Assembly: GCF_003268025.1 (NCBI RefSeq) | Contig: NZ_QLUW01000002.1 | Span: 62,001-126,000 of the forward strand | Length of the DNA: 64,000 bases | Reading direction: 5' to 3' | From: Paenibacillus montanisoli | Lineage (GTDB): Bacteria; Bacillota; Bacilli; Paenibacillales; Paenibacillaceae | Part shown: in pieces, positions 33,061 through 40,523 of the stretch | Numbering within the stretch: position 1 is the stretch's first letter | How the letters are laid out: every line of letters starts with the position of its first letter | Notes under the pieces: generated by a model | What the model was told of the DNA's origin: nothing | What the model saw: only the letters and a program-made list of their open reading frames with translations | The model's database searches: none | Position numbers and translations under genes: made by a program

Positions 33061-33948
33061 TTGAAAAAGTTGCTTCTACTCGTTGCGTTCGCTCTGGTAC
33101 TGTCAGCTTGCGGGAGTAAAGCAGATCCCGACTCTGCATCAAACACAGATCAATTCGTTCAAGCGGTTGATCCGACGATCGCGCAATTAAAGGATTTTGC
33201 AGGCGATCCCGATACGCAGCAAAATTCGTCCTTGCTCCCTCATGATCAAGCATTAACCGCGGCAGCTGCGGATTACGGACCTAGAACCGGAAAATGGTTC
33301 GAGGGTGAAAACGGATTTAATATCCTGACATCTACCGTTTACGGGGAAGTCAAGGCGGGATCGGTGATCGGTACCGGATTAAGCAAAATTCCAGAAGGTC
33401 GTTCCGTACGGTTCCAAATCACGAGCCGCGACAGTAAAGGCAAACGATTGGCGTTGATTAAGGATGAGATCGCAGATAGCAGCAATCTTGTAGATGGTCG
33501 TCTCGATTTTTCATTCAAGTTGCCTGAGCAGCCGAACACGAACTATATCCTTAGTGTCGAAATTCTTGGCGCTGAAGATGTTGTTGAAGATACATTTCTA
33601 TGTCCAGTCTATGTGCCGGCTCACGAGTTGAACGCTCGACTAACGGTCAAACCGCCGGAAGCTGGCGCCGATCAAACCGAATTAACGCTATATAATGCCG
33701 GTCCTACCAACTTATACTTTGGTTATGGTTACTCCATTTACCGCAAAGTGCCCGAAGGCTGGATGCTCGTACCTGATGACAGCGCTGTAGTAACTATAGG
33801 CCTTCAGGCAAAACCCGGCGAGTCATTCGTCGAGAAGGTTGTGTTTCCCCGGAAGCTTGAGGCCGGACAATACCGGATCGTTAAGAGGCTTGACGGCTAT
33901 ATGACCGATTTGTCTGCTGCATTGGGTGCGGATTTCGAAATAAAATGA
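33061..33948 (+). CDS. Lipoprotein with C-terminal Ig-like domain (Big_14 type)
   Basis: 295 residues from a TTG preceded by AAGGGTGG. Lipobox LSACG near residue 17 makes it a surface lipoprotein. After an unstructured linker comes a beta-sandwich region (about 85-185) and a C-terminal immunoglobulin-like domain (about 190-295) with the pattern ELTLYNAGPTNLYFGYGYSI then GWMLVPDD and KPGESFVEKVVFP seen in the Big_14 group of Firmicutes. Such proteins are common in Paenibacillus and of unknown function. Convergent with the RNase H operon; they share one terminator. Confidence 0.8.
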   Translation: MKKLLLLVAFALVLSACGSKADPDSASNTDQFVQAVDPTIAQLKDFAGDPDTQQNSSLLPHDQALTAAAADYGPRTGKWFEGENGFNILTSTVYGEVKAGSVIGTGLSKIPEGRSVRFQITSRDSKGKRLALIKDEIADSSNLVDGRLDFSFKLPEQPNTNYILSVEILGAEDVVEDTFLCPVYVPAHELNARLTVKPPEAGADQTELTLYNAGPTNLYFGYGYSIYRKVPEGWMLVPDDSAVVTIGLQAKPGESFVEKVVFPRKLEAGQYRIVKRLDGYMTDLSAALGADFEIK

Positions 33949-33950
33949 AC

Positions 33951-33983
33951 AAGAAGACCTCAACATCGGTTGAGGTCTTCTTT
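33951..33983. terminator. Bidirectional terminator
   Basis: AAGAAGACCTCAAC pairs over 14 bp with its complement, followed by T on the plus strand. It lies two bases after the lipoprotein stop and seven bases from the RNase HI stop. Confidence 0.85.
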
Positions 33984-33989
33984 GCTAAC

Positions 33990-34388
33990 CTAGTTTTTAG
34001 ACCTATTGTTTCGGATTGCAGCTCTGGACAATTCATCCGCTGTTTTGTTTTCAGAGCTTGCCACCCACATGATAAAAAACAAATCAAATTGTCTCGTAAG
34101 CCGAAGTGCTTCTTGCAGAAGAGGCGCGATATTTTTGTTCTTCACAAACTCTTTTTCAACGGCCTGACTTACATACTGTGAATCAGTCCGAAATGAAACT
34201 GATTTGTATCCCTTTTCGATACATATTTCCAGTGCGTGAATAAACGCACGGTATTCTGCTTCATGGTTCTCCATGTCGCCTAACGGAATGGAAAACCGCT
34301 CCACTTCACCATTATTTTTAATAAATATGCCCGCACCGCTAGGACCCGGATTGCCGGCGCTGGCTCCATCAAAATAAACTTCAATCAT
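33990..34388 (-). CDS. RNase HI family protein
   Basis: 132 residues. Complete DEDD active site: Asp7 in YFDGASAGNPGPSGAG, Glu45 in HEAEYRAFI, Asp69 in RTDSQYV and Asp118 in NKTADELSR. It is the compact form related to B. subtilis YpeP/YpdQ and to plant-type RNase H, without the basic handle of E. coli RNase HI. Predicted to cut the RNA strand of RNA:DNA hybrids. Last gene of a four-gene operon (EcsC - nucleotidyltransferase - GNAT - RNase H), nine bases from the GNAT gene. Confidence 0.92.
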   Translation of the reverse strand: MIEVYFDGASAGNPGPSGAGIFIKNNGEVERFSIPLGDMENHEAEYRAFIHALEICIEKGYKSVSFRTDSQYVSQAVEKEFVKNKNIAPLLQEALRLTRQFDLFFIMWVASSENKTADELSRAAIRNNRSKN

Positions 34389-34397
34389 GGCGCATCC

Positions 34398-34898
34398 TCA
34401 CTGAATTTCTTTTTCCATAATAAAATCATCCATTACGTATCCGTTCCCGATATCAGCAATTTGTACTTGTATGGTCCGGAAGCCTTTTTTCTTATATACC
34501 GCAATGCTGGATTCGTTATGACGATTGACCGTCAACCAGATACGGCTTAGCTTTCTTTCTTTGCAGAGCTGCTCAAGGAATTCAAACGCGTGGCTGGCAT
34601 ACCCGCGTCCCCGGTGCTCCTTGCTTATATAAATCTTGCTAAGGAAAAGCTTGCCCTCGTCTTGTCTGACTGACATATATCCGACATTGGCTCCATCGTG
34701 ATGGATGGAGTAATATTCATAGCCCTGATGATGGATCTGATCCGTTATCGCCGAAATCGATTGGAATTTGTTTATCATGTATTCGATCTGCTCACTAGAA
34801 ATAATGGATACGTAATAATCGCGCCATATCACTGCTGCCAATTGAGCAACCTCGGAAATTTCGTCCGCAGTATTCACTTGCGGGAACAAAAGCCTCAT
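34398..34898 (-). CDS. GNAT family N-acetyltransferase
   Basis: 166 residues, AAGGCGGT site. Acetyl-CoA-binding motif A is EHRGRGYASHAFEFLEQL, preceded by the beta strand LFLSKIYISK; motif B has NRHNESSIAVYKKKGF, the usual N-x-x-A-x-x-x-Y-x-x-x-GF pattern. The acceptor is unknown. Third gene of the EcsC-led operon, 21 bases downstream of the nucleotidyltransferase. Confidence 0.92.
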   Translation of the reverse strand: MRLLFPQVNTADEISEVAQLAAVIWRDYYVSIISSEQIEYMINKFQSISAITDQIHHQGYEYYSIHHDGANVGYMSVRQDEGKLFLSKIYISKEHRGRGYASHAFEFLEQLCKERKLSRIWLTVNRHNESSIAVYKKKGFRTIQVQIADIGNGYVMDDFIMEKEIQ

Positions 34899-34919
34899 TA
34901 CAGGTGACCGCCTTTCATG

Positions 34920-35672
34920 TTAGACCTTACGCCAAAAGTGCGTGATCAAATCCTGGTATCCTGCTTCAATCAAAACGGTATCAATTTCATCCCTTAACGA
35001 AATAAACGCGGACTCTCCAGCTAACCATTGCTCGCAAAGCGATACAATCATCGCTCCTTCATTGTGGTTATTCTTCAGCCAGATACTTCTCCACTTCGGA
35101 TATGGGTATGGTTCATTCCGTGCCAGGAAAGGTAAAACTAACGCAGCTTCAATTGTTTTACTCATGATAAGTGATTTGCCAAGCGGTTCTCTAGCCGCCG
35201 AAACCGTTATTCCAGTTCGAAAATCTTTATATGACTTTGTGATAGAATCAAAAATGGCGAAATGGAAACGTTGTGTTGCTTCATCGAGAAGTTTGGTTAG
35301 GATCTGTTCGCGATCCCGAATTGAAACTGCGTGTTGGTATATCCATAGAACCTCAGGATCGCTTCCAGTTAAACGATTTCGGAGCCATGACAATGGCCTG
35401 ATTTTGATATCCACTAAAGGTTGATGGGCTGTATCATGAACCCAGAGATTTTGGACTCCGCCCGCCTCTTCGAGTATAGCAGTATGTTGCGAATCAGGTA
35501 AGATGAATTCGATATCAAGGTCAGAAGTTTCGTTAGACATTCCAAAAGAGTAACTACCCGTTACTAGAATTAAAGCTGTATCCATTGTTTTGATTATTAA
35601 GGGGTACGCACGCTGCTGTTTTAGCGCTCCATTGAAATAATCAGAAACCAGCTTTTGAACGTATGCATTCAT
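34920..35672 (-). CDS. Nucleotidyltransferase with DUF4037-like C-terminus
   Basis: 250 residues, TAGGAG site before ATG. Polymerase-beta-type nucleotidyltransferase motif GSYSFG...SDLDIEF with Gly39-Ser40 and the metal-binding Asp51 and Asp53; a third acidic residue is likely Asp in PLVDIKIR (about 88). The C-terminal helical half with YPYPKWRSIWL resembles DUF4037 proteins, which include relatives of streptomycin and lincosamide nucleotidyltransferases and of MNT antitoxin-like enzymes. It could modify a small molecule, RNA or a protein. Second gene of the operon, eleven bases after the EcsC-like gene. Confidence 0.85.
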   Translation of the reverse strand: MNAYVQKLVSDYFNGALKQQRAYPLIIKTMDTALILVTGSYSFGMSNETSDLDIEFILPDSQHTAILEEAGGVQNLWVHDTAHQPLVDIKIRPLSWLRNRLTGSDPEVLWIYQHAVSIRDREQILTKLLDEATQRFHFAIFDSITKSYKDFRTGITVSAAREPLGKSLIMSKTIEAALVLPFLARNEPYPYPKWRSIWLKNNHNEGAMIVSLCEQWLAGESAFISLRDEIDTVLIEAGYQDLITHFWRKV

Positions 35673-35683
35673 ATCCTATACTC

Positions 35684-36487
35684 CTAGTTCAACTTTTCGA
35701 GAATTCTGCGCTTCCGGTACATCATTTTACCTGTTTCCGTGACATTCTGAAGAGTGGAGCGGTTCAGATAGGCACCGAACAGGATGCCTGCGATCGGAAT
35801 CATTTGAAACATCTTTTTCCAGCCGAAGTTGTCCCTGTACGTAAACATGACCTCGCGCCAGCCCTGCAGCTGGGACATGACCTGTCCGCTTTTCTCACCC
35901 GAATGGAAAGCGGCGAGATCCTCAAGAATCGCTTTCTTGCCGACGATGTCGGAGGAGGAAAATTGCAGGCACTTGACAATAAAGATCCGCTCCGATTGAT
36001 CGGTCGGGTCGTAGCCGTAGCATATCGCGATCTCCTGCAGCGCTTTAAGTGAGATGCCAAGCAGGAGCGGAATGTCGATCGCGAGCGTGAAAATGCCGCC
36101 GATTCCCGTAGTTGCGCCTTGCACCGCCGCCGTCTTGCTGCTTGATTCGATAATGCTGCCAGCCATCTCATCCATTCTGCCGAGCGGAAGCTGACCGATC
36201 CGGTCCGATGCCGGTAGTTCATCCCGCGCCTCATTCGGGAAAAATTTGCGGTACATCTGCTCCTTGCTGATCAGATAGCGTCCACCGTTCTGGACATAGC
36301 TCCCGAGCTCGTCAAGCGCCGTTCCTATCTTTTCCTGGATGAACTTCGGAGTAATCCGGTCCAGGAGGGCAAAAGGCAGCCTGCCGAGTTTTTCCCAGAA
36401 AAAAAGATCCTTCTGTTCGTGTTCCCATTGTTCGATTAGTCGTAATTCCGACTTTAGATAATCCGCTGTTTCTATATTCGTCATCAT
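35684..36487 (-). CDS. EcsC family protein
   Basis: 267 residues, GAGGTG eight bases before ATG. The family signature is visible in the middle: ATTGIGGIFTLAIDIPLLLG, a glycine-rich amphipathic helical segment, followed by SLKALQEIAICYGYDP. EcsC was named for the third gene of the B. subtilis ecs operon; its biochemical role is unknown, with links to secretion and membrane association. First gene of the operon with nucleotidyltransferase, GNAT and RNase HI genes. Alternating hydrophobic segments suggest membrane contact rather than classical membrane helices. Confidence 0.85.
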   Translation of the reverse strand: MMTNIETADYLKSELRLIEQWEHEQKDLFFWEKLGRLPFALLDRITPKFIQEKIGTALDELGSYVQNGGRYLISKEQMYRKFFPNEARDELPASDRIGQLPLGRMDEMAGSIIESSSKTAAVQGATTGIGGIFTLAIDIPLLLGISLKALQEIAICYGYDPTDQSERIFIVKCLQFSSSDIVGKKAILEDLAAFHSGEKSGQVMSQLQGWREVMFTYRDNFGWKKMFQMIPIAGILFGAYLNRSTLQNVTETGKMMYRKRRILEKLN

Positions 36488-36611
36488 GGAACGAGCACCT
36501 CGTTTGGAAATATCAGTTTAGCCATACATACTGTAAAATGCGCCGCGACGTTTCATAAAATGTAGAATTGTGACGCAGCTCCTATTCTTACCATTCTCCT
36601 CATGATGGCAT

Positions 36612-36644
36612 AAAAAAAACCATCGTCATAGATGACAATGGTTT
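36612..36644 (-). terminator. Terminator, leftward (second of two)
   Basis: On the minus strand AAACCAT...ATGGTTT with an inner GTCAT/ATGAC pairing, followed by TTTTTTTA. It stands in tandem with the hairpin at 36680-36705 downstream of the enolase-superfamily gene. Confidence 0.85.
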
Positions 36645-36679
36645 AAATCGTCCAACTATCCTTTCGCAGCAACTGATCA

Positions 36680-36705
36680 AAGGCCATCCTTTGCAGGATG
36701 GCCTT
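36680..36705 (-). terminator. Terminator hairpin of the enolase-superfamily gene (first of two)
   Basis: AAGGCCATCCT and AGGATGGCCTT form an 11 bp stem with a four-base loop, 18 bases beyond the stop codon. Confidence 0.75.
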
Positions 36706-36722
36706 CAACCGTAGCCAGATCT

Positions 36723-37811
36723 TTACATAATGGAAATCGCTGTTTCCCTCACCCTTTTCTCGTTTACCTCTAATCCAAGCCCCGGACCGTCCGGCACGAA
36801 TAAATAGCCATCTTTAAACTCCAGTTGATTATGAAATAACGCTAATAACTTATCATTATGCCCGGTGAACTCTTGATGGTACATCGCATTGGAGACTGAA
36901 GCGCAATAATGTAAACTTGCGGCGGTTCCGATCGTCGGTTGGGTATTATGGACGACGATTGGTTTGCTGAAAGCCTCACACAAGGCAGCTATTTTTTTTG
37001 CTTCCGTGATTCCGCCGCATTTTACTAAATCCGGCTGGATAATATCCGCTTTACCTTGCAGGATTAAATCTCGGAATTGCCAAAGCGTGTATTCATGCTC
37101 CCCTGCGCTAACTGGGGTATCAAGCGCATCAGCTACCTGTGCCATGGCTAAATAATCGTATTGCGGCGTTGGTTCCTCAAACCATGCAAGTCCGACGTGC
37201 TCCTCCAGATAGCGCCCGATCTGAATGGCTTTATGCGCTGTATATCCATTGTTCGCATCAAAGCCAATTTTCACCTCGTCTCCTACGGCAGCGCGGATCG
37301 CTTTCATCATAGGAATCGCAGGATCGTTAGCAATCTCTCCCTTTAAAGGTCCATAGTTCATGCGCAATTTTAGTACCGTAAAACCATTTTCCACCTGGGA
37401 GCTCATGATGCGCGCAACTTCATCAACCGTTGCTCGTCCATCCCATCCATAACTGTAATAAATATTAACGCGATCCCGAAATCTTCCCCCTTGCAGCTCA
37501 TAGATCGGTTTGTTCGTCGCTTTGCCGATAATATCCCACATGGCAAGATCAATGCCTGAGATCGCTTCCAATTGCGCGCCGGACGGGCCGAGTTTATAGG
37601 GCGCAAGCAGCATCTTTTCCCACAGCACTTCAACATCAAACGGGTTGCCGCCAATGACATGCGGCTTCAAGGCATGTACAGCCATGGCTTGAAGAACATG
37701 TCCGCCCATCGGTGAGCATTCCCCCCATCCGCTTATCCCTTCGTCAGTCTCCAGTTTAATAAATAGACTGCCCCATGGGAAAAGAAATGTGGTCATATTC
37801 GTTATTTTCAC
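36723..37811 (-). CDS. Mandelate racemase/muconate lactonizing enzyme family protein
   Basis: 362 residues from a GTG six bases after GGAGGT. Enolase-superfamily capping domain (1-120) and barrel. Metal ligands: Asp185 (FDANNGY), Glu212 (WFEEPTP) and Glu238 (SAGEHEYT). Catalytic acid/base candidates: Lys148-x-Arg150 (LKLRM) on one face and the His of VVHNTQPT on the other, the arrangement of mandelate-racemase-group acid-sugar dehydratases. It likely dehydrates a sugar acid, in line with the UxaA protein and a second relative at 56109-57266. Single gene with two tandem terminators. Exact substrate unknown. Confidence 0.9.
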   Translation of the reverse strand: MKITNMTTFLFPWGSLFIKLETDEGISGWGECSPMGGHVLQAMAVHALKPHVIGGNPFDVEVLWEKMLLAPYKLGPSGAQLEAISGIDLAMWDIIGKATNKPIYELQGGRFRDRVNIYYSYGWDGRATVDEVARIMSSQVENGFTVLKLRMNYGPLKGEIANDPAIPMMKAIRAAVGDEVKIGFDANNGYTAHKAIQIGRYLEEHVGLAWFEEPTPQYDYLAMAQVADALDTPVSAGEHEYTLWQFRDLILQGKADIIQPDLVKCGGITEAKKIAALCEAFSKPIVVHNTQPTIGTAASLHYCASVSNAMYHQEFTGHNDKLLALFHNQLEFKDGYLFVPDGPGLGLEVNEKRVRETAISIM

Positions 37812-37922
37812 TGGTTTACCTCCTTGTACAACGGTTATTCAAATTATTCTATTTATGTATAAGAACTCCTGCAACCGATCGTAAAACGGATTGCCATCGT
37901 TTCGTACTGAGTACGCTGAAGC

Positions 37923-37949
37923 ACATGCATACTCCATCGCCCATACAAT
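37923..37949 (+). promoter_or_regulatory. Possible mother-cell sigma (E/K) promoter of tgl
   Basis: CATACAAT (37942-37949) matches the -10 form used by sigma-E and sigma-K; AC at 37923-37924, 17 bases upstream, fits the short sigma-K -35. It lies 35 bases before the tgl start, and tgl in B. subtilis is a sigma-K gene. Confidence 0.4.
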
Positions 37950-37983
37950 GGAATAGGCATGCAAGCAGGAGGGCGGAACCGAC

Positions 37984-38688
37984 ATGCAATTCGAACCGAC
38001 GTTACGGGCGAATATTATAAAGGCGGCCAAAGCTTTGAGCCGAGGCGGAGCGGAATTCGAAACTTTTCGCACATCGTTTTGCAATCAAGATTATTGGATT
38101 TTGACGAATGAAGGCGGATTTCTGCTGAGGAAAAGCGAAACACCATCCGAAGGCATTCAGGACATTTTTTCGAACGGAAAAAAATACGGCTTCGAATGCG
38201 CGACGGCCATCATCATCATTATATACAAAGGCGTTCTGGACACGCTTGGAAACGATCAATTCAACAAGCTGTTCCCAAATCTGCACCTGTACTCCTGGCA
38301 GATTGACAGCGATCTAGGGCTGATTCAGGAACATGCGCCCAGCGCTAATGCGCAGCCCGGCGACGTGTTATACTTCAAAAACCCGGAGGTTGATCCCGAG
38401 GAAATGGAGTGGCGGGGCGAGAATGTCATCAAGATAGACGACGATCTCTTTTTCGGGCACGGTATCGGCATCAAAAACGCGAAGGGAATCATAAGGGCCC
38501 TGAACAAACACCGCGTTCCTCAAGCGACGGAATCCGCCTACTTAGAAGACCAGTTCATTTATCCCGATTTTGACAATTTGTCCAAATACGCGCCAGCCGA
38601 CATGCGCAAATTCAGCCATAAAGCCGGTCGGCCGAACCCAAACGCGGTTTGCGCGAGAATCGGCGCGCGGAAGTATATCCGGAATTAG
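37984..38688 (+). CDS. tgl: Spore coat protein-glutamine gamma-glutamyltransferase
   Basis: 234 residues, AGGAGGG site seven bases before ATG. Bacterial transglutaminase that cross-links Lys and Gln of spore coat proteins such as GerQ. The catalytic Cys is Cys72 in KYGFECATA, equivalent to Cys116 of B. subtilis Tgl; the catalytic Glu region WRGENVIKI and FGHGIGIKN are conserved. The protein lacks about 45 N-terminal residues present in the B. subtilis enzyme, and an in-frame stop upstream rules out an extension; its C-terminus is longer (RKFSHKAGRPNPNAVCARIG). Family identity is firm; whether the short form is fully active is open. Confidence 0.92.
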   Translation: MQFEPTLRANIIKAAKALSRGGAEFETFRTSFCNQDYWILTNEGGFLLRKSETPSEGIQDIFSNGKKYGFECATAIIIIIYKGVLDTLGNDQFNKLFPNLHLYSWQIDSDLGLIQEHAPSANAQPGDVLYFKNPEVDPEEMEWRGENVIKIDDDLFFGHGIGIKNAKGIIRALNKHRVPQATESAYLEDQFIYPDFDNLSKYAPADMRKFSHKAGRPNPNAVCARIGARKYIRN

Positions 38689-38824
38689 TCGGAACGTATG
38701 AATGCCGAATAAGAGCAGCTGCCGCGTCGGTCTGCTCCATGTTAATTGCAAGGGGCGTTCCTCCGTCATTATGAGTGACTTTGGGAAGCCCCCTTTCAAT
38801 TATATGCGATGATATGCAGTTATC

Positions 38825-38986
38825 TTAATACCCTTTGCATGGTCCTCCAGCAACTGGCGAAACTGGATAAGGTCCGGGATAACCACCAACGCCGCCAAAG
38901 CAGCCACAGATTACAATGACTAGAAGAATGAAGAGCACCAGAATGACACCTGCGCTAGTCATAGCACCACCTACATGACCGGACAT
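38825..38986 (-). CDS. YjcZ family sporulation protein (copy A)
   Basis: 53 residues from the ATG at 38984-38986, after GGAGGTGG; the longer frame overlaps that site. MSGHVGGAMTSAGVILVLF opens into a single membrane helix (VILVLFILLVIVICGCF), the layout of YjcZ/YhjA small sporulation proteins, here followed by a Gly/Pro tail (GGYPGPYPVSPVAGG). Such peptides sit in forespore or spore membranes; the molecular role is unknown. A second copy lies 300 bases away. Confidence 0.8.
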   Translation of the reverse strand: MSGHVGGAMTSAGVILVLFILLVIVICGCFGGVGGYPGPYPVSPVAGGPCKGY

Positions 38987-39094
38987 TGAATTCCACCTCC
39001 TGAACATTAGAGTCCATATAAGTTATGTCCGTGTTGATGTATTGGATTGGGTGTTTGGAGGGGATGCAACTGTTCGGGTATAAATGCCTAGTCA
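38884..39094 (-). repeat. Duplicated YjcZ unit, copy A
   Basis: The coding start of YjcZ copy A and about 105 bases upstream are clearly related (roughly three in four bases alike) to 39300-39503. Shared words include TATTGGATTGGGTGTTTGG and TGTTCGGGTATA. Confidence 0.8.
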
Positions 39095-39299
39095 CGGCAC
39101 GATCCCGCTGAATGGAAACGGCGCTTCCTATATGGAAGCGCCGTTTCGTTTTTGCAGTTGGTTTTTTATCGCTTCCCACAGCTGAAGAGCCAGCTAGGCA
39201 AGTTACTGTAGACTATTGGGTCAGTTAAGCTATGGATCACAGGATGGCCGCTGCATGTTCTTGTACCCCTCTGTTTACATGGGAAAAATTTCGCTCCAC
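38987..39299 (-). other. Intergenic region between the two YjcZ genes
   Basis: 313 bases: the upstream part of the duplicated unit (to about 39094), then a 14 bp stem hairpin at 39115-39147 (GAAACGGCGCTTCC and its complement) followed by GTTTTT on the plus strand, then about 150 bases with nothing recognised. The hairpin probably ends transcription of YjcZ copy B or acts on both strands. Confidence 0.6.
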
Positions 39300-39395
39300 T
39301 TATCTAAAGCAACCACAGATTACAATGACAAGCAGAATAAAGAGTACCAAAATCGTGCCTGCGTTCGTAAAAGCTCCACCTACATGACCGGACAT
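39300..39395 (-). CDS. YjcZ family small sporulation protein (copy B), 31 residues
   Basis: Too short for routine gene calling. From the ATG at 39393-39395, after GGGAGGTG, it encodes MSGHVGGAFTNAGTILVLF then ILLVIVICGCFR and stops. It is nearly identical to the first 30 residues of copy A and has the size of B. subtilis YjcZ-like peptides, which lack the Gly/Pro tail. Its upstream region overlaps the 3' end of the GNAT gene at 39427, so it must be expressed from a promoter inside or just before that gene end. Confidence 0.75.
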   Translation of the reverse strand: MSGHVGGAFTNAGTILVLFILLVIVICGCFR

Positions 39396-39503
39396 TGAAT
39401 TGCACCTCCCGGAGATTAGATTCTATTCAAGATATGTCCGGGATTATGTATTGGATTGGGTGTTTGGTAGGGAAGCAATTGTTCGGGTATAGCTGCCTAT
39501 CTT
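39300..39503 (-). repeat. Duplicated YjcZ unit, copy B
   Basis: Partner of 38884-39094. The portion 39427-39503 also forms the last 25 codons of the double GNAT gene, whose C-terminal residues (LYPNNCFPTKHPIQY) therefore come from duplicated upstream DNA. Confidence 0.8.
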
Positions 39504-40452
39504 GTTGTGCGCTTACTAACTTCTGCATACGAAGCTCACAATCATACTTCATCCACCCCAGTTTTTCATTAACTCTTGCCATGGAGTCGTTTGTTGATCG
39601 GTTCGAAGTATAAATACTATCAATTCCAATCGACTTGGCGTACAATATGCCCTTCAACTTGAGTGACGTAGCAATGCCAAGATTTCTGAACTCCCTGCAA
39701 ACAGCCGTGAAGCTTTGCGTGAATGCGTGATTTGGACCGCTAGAATAATGCGTATAGCCGACATAACGCCCTTTATGAAGTGCGATAAAAAAAGCTTCCG
39801 GTATGATTTCAGAACGATATAACCACGAAGTATCCGTTCGCGGTCGCCTTAAATGGGATGGCAGCTCATCTGGAAAATCGATGTTGGTTTCCAATACCAG
39901 TTGTTCTAAGAGCTTCATGCAATCTGGCCGTGATGACTGCTCTTCAGCCAAAGTCCTAATGATGATTCCGTTCTTGTTCAATTCACTCTCGATATGGAGA
40001 TAAGAGTCAATGTTAGCCGATTGAACATCAAGGATTTGTTTGACCATACGATGATTCTCGCTAAACCCTTTCCCTTCAAAAAAATTAATTTCATTAGTGT
40101 TTTCAGGGAACAAACGCACTTCAATTGAATATGGGGCCGCTATATTAATGACTTGCTCCATTTTGTTATAAAGATCATGAATGATTTCCCATTCGTTGAA
40201 TTCGTTTTTTACGACAAGCTCTAATCTTAGTCTGATTCCGGGATGAATCTGTTCTGTTATCAGAGCGTATCCTTGTATGAGACCTGTTTCAATTTCTGCG
40301 ATTACATACTTCTCTATCATTCGGGCGCTCATTATATTGTCAACTAGCGAAAACGAACCTTCTTTCCCATCATAAAAGGATTTTGAAATGCGCAATACCT
40401 GATCAAAATCATGAACTTCATATTCTCGGATAAGGTGCTGCAACGAGTACAC
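39427..40452 (-). CDS. GNAT acetyltransferase with two tandem domains
   Basis: 341 residues from a GTG with a weak AGAGAAAG site. Residues 1-150 form a degenerate N-terminal GNAT-like domain (KYVIAEIETGLIQGYALI, INFFEGKGFSENHRMV) and 155-320 a complete C-terminal one (VGYTHYSSG, then VCREFRNLGIATSLKLKGI as the acetyl-CoA loop, then SNRSTNDSMARVNEKLGW). Architecture is like mycothiol synthase and other double GNATs; acceptor unknown. The last 25 residues are encoded by DNA belonging to the YjcZ duplication and look like an added tail, probably not part of the folded enzyme. Confidence 0.85.
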   Translation of the reverse strand: MYSLQHLIREYEVHDFDQVLRISKSFYDGKEGSFSLVDNIMSARMIEKYVIAEIETGLIQGYALITEQIHPGIRLRLELVVKNEFNEWEIIHDLYNKMEQVINIAAPYSIEVRLFPENTNEINFFEGKGFSENHRMVKQILDVQSANIDSYLHIESELNKNGIIIRTLAEEQSSRPDCMKLLEQLVLETNIDFPDELPSHLRRPRTDTSWLYRSEIIPEAFFIALHKGRYVGYTHYSSGPNHAFTQSFTAVCREFRNLGIATSLKLKGILYAKSIGIDSIYTSNRSTNDSMARVNEKLGWMKYDCELRMQKLVSAQQDRQLYPNNCFPTKHPIQYIIPDIS

Positions 40453-40523
40453 CCGCTTTCTCTACATCCTTGTAAGCTGAGAAAAGGCAGCCATGCTTTT
40501 CTAGCCGGCTGCCCTCGAGTTCT

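Noticed and set aside
38955-39179. 74-codon frame (with the HLYPNSCIPSKHPIQY segment) overlapping YjcZ copy A
   Set aside because: No ribosome binding site, passes through a hairpin and overlaps the YjcZ start; the conserved part is more simply shared upstream DNA. Mentioned in the YjcZ finding because the same segment recurs.
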